Source: Candidatus Woesearchaeota archaeon (GTDB taxonomy: Archaea > Nanobdellota > Nanobdellia > Woesearchaeales > GW2011-AR4). From it: 8,456 bases of DNA. Positions 5,084 through 8,456 of the stretch are shown piece by piece. The translations under genes and the position numbers were made by a program. Position 1 is the stretch's first letter. Each line of letters opens with the position of its first letter. The notes below the pieces were generated by a model. It did no database searches and was not told where the DNA came from. It saw only the letters and a list, made by a program, of their open reading frames with translations. The stretch lies in assembly GCA_030751755.1 (NCBI GenBank), contig JASMFO010000073.1, positions 1 to 8,456 of the forward strand, written 5' to 3'.

Positions 5084-5830
5084 TTATTCGTTCTCAACCC
5101 TGGGAGCAAGAATAAAGCTTAGCATTATCTTATCTACAGTTTTATATTCAAGCTTTAATGGATAATCTTTGTTAAAATAAATAGAGACCTCATCAGCAAT
5201 TTTGCTTCCAGCTATCATCTTTTTAAGATATTCAATGCTGTATTTTGCCTTTACTTTTTCATCTCCATCAACCTTTATTTTTGTGTTTTCGCTTTCTTTC
5301 ATTTCAATATTTGCCTGGCTTAAGTCCCCTTCTGCGTTTATAGTGAATTTTTTTGGCTCAGCAATAAAAGTTACAGATTCTGCTACCACATCGACATCTT
5401 CAACAGCCTCATTTAGAATTACAGAGGGAAGTTTTATTGCAACTGGAAATTTTAAATCAGGCACTTTTTGTTCTTTCTCATCAAGCTCTATTATTGGCAA
5501 GTTGAATGTTCTCAAATTATCTCCTTTTAGTTGTATCCTTAATTTATTTTCAGGGTCAAGCTCCATGGTAAGCATGTCATCAGGTTTCGCGCGACGCATT
5601 ATCTGCTTCAGGTTGCTCAGATTGATAGCTATTTCCACATCCTTCTTCACATCATATTCTGTAAAAGAGCTGCTCAAAAGCTTGAAGATAACCATGGCAA
5701 CATTTGCAGGGTCCATCGCAACTAGTTCAATAGCATCTTTGCTGACTTTAAACCTAGCCTCATTAACCAAATCAGAAATTATCGTTACACTTTCCTTTAG
5801 ATATCTAGGTTCTGCAAGAGTAAGTCTCAT
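5084..5830 (-). CDS. pcn: DNA sliding clamp PCNA
   Basis: A 248-residue clamp subunit, the normal archaeal size (about 245-250). Family features include the N-terminal strand-helix with LVNEARFKVSKDAIELVAMDPANVAMV (about residues 21-47), the basic inner-face region NLSNLKQIMRRAKPDD (about 71-86), the interdomain linker around ELDEKEQKVPDLKF (about 115-128) and the C-terminal LAPRVENE. Three subunits should form a ring that tethers DNA polymerase, FEN1, ligase and other PIP-box proteins to DNA. A TTG at 5839 would add three residues, but ATG 5830 is preferred because a GGGGG Shine-Dalgarno-like tract ends 9 bases before it. The TATA box at 5871-5883 gives it its own promoter, separate from RNase J upstream. 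Confidence 0.97.
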   Translation of the reverse strand: MRLTLAEPRYLKESVTIISDLVNEARFKVSKDAIELVAMDPANVAMVIFKLLSSSFTEYDVKKDVEIAINLSNLKQIMRRAKPDDMLTMELDPENKLRIQLKGDNLRTFNLPIIELDEKEQKVPDLKFPVAIKLPSVILNEAVEDVDVVAESVTFIAEPKKFTINAEGDLSQANIEMKESENTKIKVDGDEKVKAKYSIEYLKKMIAGSKIADEVSIYFNKDYPLKLEYKTVDKIMLSFILAPRVENE

Positions 5831-5839
5831 AATATTCAA

Positions 5840-5844
5840 CCCCC
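5840..5844 (-). promoter_or_regulatory. Shine-Dalgarno-like tract of PCNA
   Basis: GGGGG followed by TTG lies 9 bases before ATG 5830 on the minus strand. It touches the TTG at 5839, leaving no spacer, so it selects the ATG. Confidence 0.45.
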
Positions 5845-5870
5845 AATAAAGAATAGAAAATGCCCTTTAA

Positions 5871-5883
5871 TTTATATATTTTT
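5871..5883 (-). promoter_or_regulatory. TATA box of PCNA
   Basis: AAAAATATATAAA on the minus strand predicts initiation near 5849 and a leader of about 19 bases. The box lies in the 58-base gap between the RNase J stop and the PCNA start. Confidence 0.6.
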
Positions 5884-5888
5884 GTGTT

Positions 5889-7217
5889 TTATAACTCTAT
5901 TTTCTGTCCGTCCTTTATCAAAAATATATTCTTACCAGTCTTGTATCCCATCTCGGTGCATAGTTCAGCTAAAGCATCTCTCATCTCTTTAGTTCCATGA
6001 GCAGGGATGATATTTTTTGGCTTTACTAAATTTATGAAATCCCTTAAATCTTCACGAGCAGCATGCCCAGACTGATGTATATCTTTAAAAATTCTCACTC
6101 CTGTTTGTTTTAATTCATTTTCTAGCGCATCCCTATTTTCTATGTTTGTAGGTGTTGGTATAGTTCTGCATGAAAACACAACACTATCTTCCGGATACAA
6201 ATCAAATTCGAATTCGCCTTTTGCAATCTTGTACAAAACAGATTTTGGCTCCCCCTGATGGCCAGTAACAATCAATAAATATTTCTCCCTATCCTTGTCA
6301 ACTTTCTTGAGCATTCTTTCTATTTGCCTGCCGTATTTTACAATTTCAACATCCTTAGAGAAATCTACTATTCCTATGTTCTCAGCAGCCTTTACGTACT
6401 TTGCTAAAGACCTTCCCAAAAAAATAATTTTCCTGTTGAGCTTTTGACCAAATTCTATAATGGATTTCAGCCTTGCAATATGAGAAGAAAATGTTGTAAC
6501 AATAATCAGGTTGTCTTTGTTGTCAGTACCTAATAAAACATCCTTGAGCATCTCTCTTGCAACACTTTCAGAAGGCATTTTTCTGGCATCACTCGCATAC
6601 GTCGATTCAACTACTGAAGCAATAATACCTTCTTTTCCGAGCTCCTCTAACCTCTTAAAATTAGGCTTCTTACCTAAGACAGGATACAAATCAAACTTGA
6701 AATCATTCGCATAAAGAATTATGCCATAGTCTGTATGAATAGCAATTAAAGCAGCCTGTGGTACAGAATGTGTTATATGTATGAATTCAATTTTTATATT
6801 CTCAGAAATCTTGTAGAAGGAATTTAAGTTTAATGTCTTTATATCATTGTTAATTCTAATTTTGTCATCTTTCAAAATATTTTTTAAAACTTCAGCAGTA
6901 TAAGGGGAGCATATAACCGGAGCATTAAACTTATTTGCAACATAAGGAACTGCTCCTACATGATCCAGGTGTGCGTGACCAATAACAATTGCTTTAACGT
7001 TTCTCTTAACATTATCCAAAACAGAAATATTAGGAACAGCCCCAACATCCATTAGTTTGTCTGCATTTATTTTTACCAAATCTTCGTCTTCTGTCAGCCT
7101 AATATAATTTTCAAGATGAATTCCTAAATCTATAATCAGAACTTCTCCATCAACATTAATAGCAGTGCAGTTTTTACCTACCTCATTATAGCCGCCAACT
7201 GCATAAATCTCAATCAT
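5889..7217 (-). CDS. rnj: Archaeal ribonuclease J
   Basis: A 442-residue metallo-beta-lactamase / beta-CASP nuclease. The N-terminal GGYNEVGKN (about 8-16) is typical of RNase J. The metal site has HAHLDH at 81-86, THS near 150, NDFK near 171 (usually GDFK) and a late histidine in PAHG near 404-407. The beta-CASP insert spans roughly 200-370, with SGHA near 382-385. Archaeal RNase J is a 5'-to-3' exoribonuclease, sensitive to 5' end state, that acts in mRNA decay and RNA maturation in the cytoplasm. Length is normal for the archaeal form, which lacks the bacterial C-terminal domain. A TATA-like box about 27 bases before ATG 7217 implies leaderless transcription. It lies directly downstream of tRNA-Leu on the same strand. 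Confidence 0.95.
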   Translation of the reverse strand: MIEIYAVGGYNEVGKNCTAINVDGEVLIIDLGIHLENYIRLTEDEDLVKINADKLMDVGAVPNISVLDNVKRNVKAIVIGHAHLDHVGAVPYVANKFNAPVICSPYTAEVLKNILKDDKIRINNDIKTLNLNSFYKISENIKIEFIHITHSVPQAALIAIHTDYGIILYANDFKFDLYPVLGKKPNFKRLEELGKEGIIASVVESTYASDARKMPSESVAREMLKDVLLGTDNKDNLIIVTTFSSHIARLKSIIEFGQKLNRKIIFLGRSLAKYVKAAENIGIVDFSKDVEIVKYGRQIERMLKKVDKDREKYLLIVTGHQGEPKSVLYKIAKGEFEFDLYPEDSVVFSCRTIPTPTNIENRDALENELKQTGVRIFKDIHQSGHAAREDLRDFINLVKPKNIIPAHGTKEMRDALAELCTEMGYKTGKNIFLIKDGQKIEL

Positions 7218-7239
7218 TATCTCATAAGAACCGAGTATG

Positions 7240-7250
7240 TTTAAAAATTT
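7240..7250 (-). promoter_or_regulatory. TATA-like box of RNase J
   Basis: On the minus strand AAATTTTTAAA sits about 27 bases before ATG 7217, between the tRNA-Leu 3' end and the gene. Confidence 0.5.
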
Positions 7251-7282
7251 TGTTAATAAAGAATGCGGGGAGCAGGTTTCGA

Positions 7283-7312
7283 ATGCAGATTATCAAGCAT
7301 TGCTTAACAATT
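7283..7312 (-). other. Predicted 30-base T-loop intron of tRNA-Leu
   Basis: The central helix GCAG (exon) pairs with CTGC (intron, 7288-7285). The bulges are exactly three bases each, GTA and ATT, cut after the second base. The inner helix is a 10-bp hairpin, ATTGTTAAGC with GCTTGATAAT, closed by AAT. Splicing joins T54 to TCGAAA and restores both the 5-bp T stem and a seven-base T-loop. The outer helix is not evident, so it is a relaxed motif. Confidence 0.8.
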
Positions 7313-7339
7313 ACCTGCGTAGGCACTAAGCCAATAGAT

Positions 7340-7394
7340 GACTTACGAATGATACTTTCATCGCACTCATTATGAGCACTCAACACTCAAATGC
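7340..7394 (-). other. Predicted 55-base anticodon-loop intron of tRNA-Leu
   Basis: Removing this segment places G37 next to A38 and closes a 7-base loop on the ATAGA/TCTAT stem, the standard archaeal 37/38 site. The expected central helix, CTCA with TAAG, has one C-A mismatch, and the 3' bulge is TCA. The intron holds several TGAGTG copies and a hairpin CGATGA/TCATTCG. The exact boundaries are less certain than those of the T-loop intron. Confidence 0.65.
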
Positions 7395-7456
7395 CTTGAG
7401 TCTATCCCGTTTGGCCACTCCGGCATCCCCGCATAGAGGATAAAGAATAAATATGT

Positions 7457-7466
7457 AATTTAAAAA
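7457..7466 (-). promoter_or_regulatory. TATA-like box of tRNA-Leu
   Basis: TTTTTAAATT on the minus strand, centred about 30 bases before the tRNA 5' end, which allows a short 5' leader removed by RNase P. Confidence 0.45.
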
Positions 7467-7486
7467 CATTACTAAGAATAGCATCT

Positions 7487-7873
7487 TTATCTTAAACTGC
7501 CTAATTTACTCTCTATTTCACTCAACTCGGACTCAAGTTTCTCAAGCTCAGAAGTTGGCTTTTTCTTTTCTTCTGCAGGTTTTCTCTTCTTTTCTGCACC
7601 AAGCTTTTTCTTTTCAGCTTTCCTTGTTGCTTTTATAACCCTAAGCTTTGCCTCAGGGAAAGAACTCTTTAAACTTGAAAAGTGTTTATTGATATCTTTT
7701 ATGATCTTTCCCAGTTTGTTTATATGCTCAATCTTATCCTTTCTCGTTTCCTTAAATTTCTCAAATCTCTGCAGATTTTCAACTATATCCTTAAGAGACT
7801 CCAAAATATCCCTTCTGGCCTCTTCCGGTTCCTTGATTCCAACAAAAAAAATATTCTCGCTTTCCTTCTTCAT
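7487..7873 (-). CDS. Third protein of a paralogous trio, Lys-rich tail
   Basis: A 128-residue protein I cannot assign to a family. Residues about 7-70 (IFFVGIKEPEEARRDILESL..., then a long helix pair) align loosely with its two upstream neighbours: a short beta strand of the form x-F-V-x-I-K, then about 55 residues of helix. It adds a very basic stretch (about 84-106, KATRKAEKKKLGAEKK...KKK), then a Ser/Glu/Leu heptad region (108-128) that should form a short coiled coil. It starts 2 bases after its neighbour's stop codon, so it is probably co-translated in the same operon. The Lys-rich part could bind nucleic acid or membrane, but that is a guess. Confidence 0.7.
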   Translation of the reverse strand: MKKESENIFFVGIKEPEEARRDILESLKDIVENLQRFEKFKETRKDKIEHINKLGKIIKDINKHFSSLKSSFPEAKLRVIKATRKAEKKKLGAEKKRKPAEEKKKPTSELEKLESELSEIESKLGSLR

Positions 7874-7875
7874 TC

Positions 7876-8121
7876 TTAATAAGCACTTTCAGGTTCAAAT
7901 AAAGTCCTGTCAATACTTTCCAGCTTTTTTTCTATTTCCGCTAATGTTGAACTCCACAACTCAAGCTCAGCATCTTCATCATTTTTTAATTCGTTTATAT
8001 CTCCCAAAGTCCTTTTTGCTTCTGCCAACCTATCTTTTATAAGTTCTAATACATCAAGTATGTCCTTATAGTCTTCTATTTTAACAAAAACCGGAGCTTC
8101 TCCTGTTTTGTAACTTATCAT
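7876..8121 (-). CDS. Second protein of a paralogous trio
   Basis: An 81-residue acidic helical protein of unknown function. It opens with a short strand, APVFVKIEDYKDIL (about 9-22), then two long helices ending EKKLESIDRTLF (about 63-74). The gene just upstream has matching PIYIRVDRFKGIL and KKLIFIDKTLF stretches at the same spacing, with NE[LI] and LE-x-W in between, so the two are paralogs. A GTG at 8130 would add three residues, but ATG 8121 is chosen because the strong Shine-Dalgarno site AAGGTGAT lies 4 bases before it and would otherwise fall within the coding start. Its ribosome site overlaps the upstream stop codon, implying translational coupling. Confidence 0.75.
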   Translation of the reverse strand: MISYKTGEAPVFVKIEDYKDILDVLELIKDRLAEAKRTLGDINELKNDEDAELELWSSTLAEIEKKLESIDRTLFEPESAY

Positions 8122-8125
8122 TTCT

Positions 8126-8132
8126 ATCACCT
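8126..8132 (-). promoter_or_regulatory. Shine-Dalgarno site overlapping a stop codon
   Basis: AGGTGAT matches the archaeal anti-Shine-Dalgarno sequence, 4 bases before ATG 8121. It includes the TGA stop (8129-8127) of the upstream gene, so a terminating ribosome is already at the next initiation site. Confidence 0.65.
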
Positions 8133-8450
8133 TCTAAACAATGTTTTATCAATAAAAATAAGTTTTTTTTGCAGGTCAACCATAACATTATGCCACTTTT
8201 CAAGTACTGCATCCTTGTTCGCATCAATCTCATTCAAACTCGCAATAGACTGGTTGATAATTTTTAAATTACTTTTTATCATATTTGCCCCAGTTAGGAT
8301 ACCCTTAAACCTGTCAACCCTTATATAAATTGGCTCTTGTACTCCCTTATGTCTTAATACACCTTTTTCTTCCCTGACGGCTGCCCTTTCAAATCTTTCA
8401 TAAGGTTTTATTTTTGGTGCAGGTTCAGACACCTCGGCTTTAGGCTGCAT
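8127..8450 (-). CDS. First protein of a paralogous trio, start uncertain
   Basis: A 107-residue protein with a charged, probably disordered leader (about 1-36, Pro/Glu/Lys/Arg-rich) followed by the same domain as its downstream neighbour: strand PIYIRVDRFKGIL (40-52), helix with IKSNLKIINQSIASLNEID, then LEKWHNVMVDLQKKLIFIDKTLF to the end. No enzyme motif, signal peptide or membrane segment is visible, so it is likely a cytoplasmic adaptor or structural partner; this is inference only. Only six bases precede ATG 8450 in the window and they contain no stop, so translation may begin further upstream and the gene may be partial. It leads the visible part of a three-gene operon. Confidence 0.7.
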   Translation of the reverse strand: MQPKAEVSEPAPKIKPYERFERAAVREEKGVLRHKGVQEPIYIRVDRFKGILTGANMIKSNLKIINQSIASLNEIDANKDAVLEKWHNVMVDLQKKLIFIDKTLFRR

Positions 8451-8456
8451 AAAGAG

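Larger units (their letters stand above)
7264..7432 (-). tRNA. tRNA-Leu(CAA) with two introns
   Basis: The 169-base gene gives an 84-base class II tRNA after removing 55 and 30 bases. The acceptor stem is GCGGGGA (7432-7426) with TCCCCGC (7271-7265) and discriminator A at 7264. The D arm CCG/CGG has loop GAGTGGCCAAA. The anticodon stem ATAGA/TCTAT carries loop CTCAAGA, anticodon CAA (plus positions 7396-7398), which reads UUG. The long variable arm, GGC-TTAGT-GCC, marks a leucine-type tRNA. The T stem GCAGG/CCTGC closes on TTCGAAA after splicing. One intron is at the common 37/38 site, the other is in the T-loop. CCA is not encoded. A TATA-like box lies upstream, and a T-rich GCATTCTTTATT follows the 3' end. 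Confidence 0.88.

Noticed and set aside
5831..5839. TTG start for PCNA
   Set aside because: The GGGGG tract would touch the start codon; ATG 5830 has proper spacing and gives the normal clamp length.
5202..5849. Long plus-strand open frame across PCNA
   Set aside because: It mirrors the PCNA gene, is Ser/Phe-rich in the manner of antisense translation, and has no promoter or recognisable motif.
7340..7394. TGAGTG copies in the tRNA-Leu anticodon intron as a tandem repeat
   Set aside because: The spacing is irregular and the unit is only six bases, so there is no sound evidence of an array.
8122..8130. GTG start for the second trio protein
   Set aside because: It lies inside the Shine-Dalgarno sequence; ATG 8121 is correctly spaced.
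1..8456. CRISPR array or C/D box RNA
   Set aside because: No regularly spaced direct repeats and no paired C and D box motifs were seen by eye on either strand.

Overview
The window looks like a piece of an AT-rich archaeal chromosome. The archaeal signs are a sliding clamp of the PCNA type, an archaeal-type RNase J, tRNA genes interrupted by introns that fit bulge-helix-bulge (BHB) splicing geometry, and TATA boxes placed about 26 bases before start codons (leaderless transcription). Small proteins, compact spacing and unusual tRNA introns suggest a DPANN-like lineage, but that placement is inference and no rRNA is present to settle it.

Left part (1-2460): a short TraB-family protein on the minus strand and a PRC-barrel protein on the plus strand are transcribed divergently. 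Between them sits a 145-base palindromic insertion (870-1014) with 13-base terminal inverted repeats and a 10-base target-site duplication, so it looks like a MITE-type non-autonomous mobile element. A cation/Ca2+ exchanger (minus strand) follows, convergent with the PRC-barrel gene.

Middle (2484-3909): a tRNA-Gly(CCC) gene is broken by two small introns, one in the D-loop and one in the T-loop. Immediately downstream lies a predicted lipoprotein gene of somewhat higher GC, and beyond it a degraded copy of a tRNA 3' end that resembles the spliced form of this tRNA-Gly. Together these look like the remains of an element integrated at a tRNA gene. A 71-residue membrane protein follows.

Right part (3910-8456): a polyprenol/dolichol kinase-like membrane protein on the plus strand overlaps tail-to-tail with an unrecognised 159-residue protein. 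Minus-strand genes follow for PCNA, RNase J, a tRNA-Leu(CAA) with two introns (anticodon loop and T-loop), and a tightly packed three-gene operon whose small helical proteins appear to be diverged paralogs.

The strongest observations are the two tRNA genes, each with two introns and each with one in the T-loop; the MITE-like element; the tRNA-flanked lipoprotein island; and the unrecognised three-paralog operon. Most protein genes have their own promoter, so apart from the terminal operon the window is a set of separate transcription units rather than one pathway.
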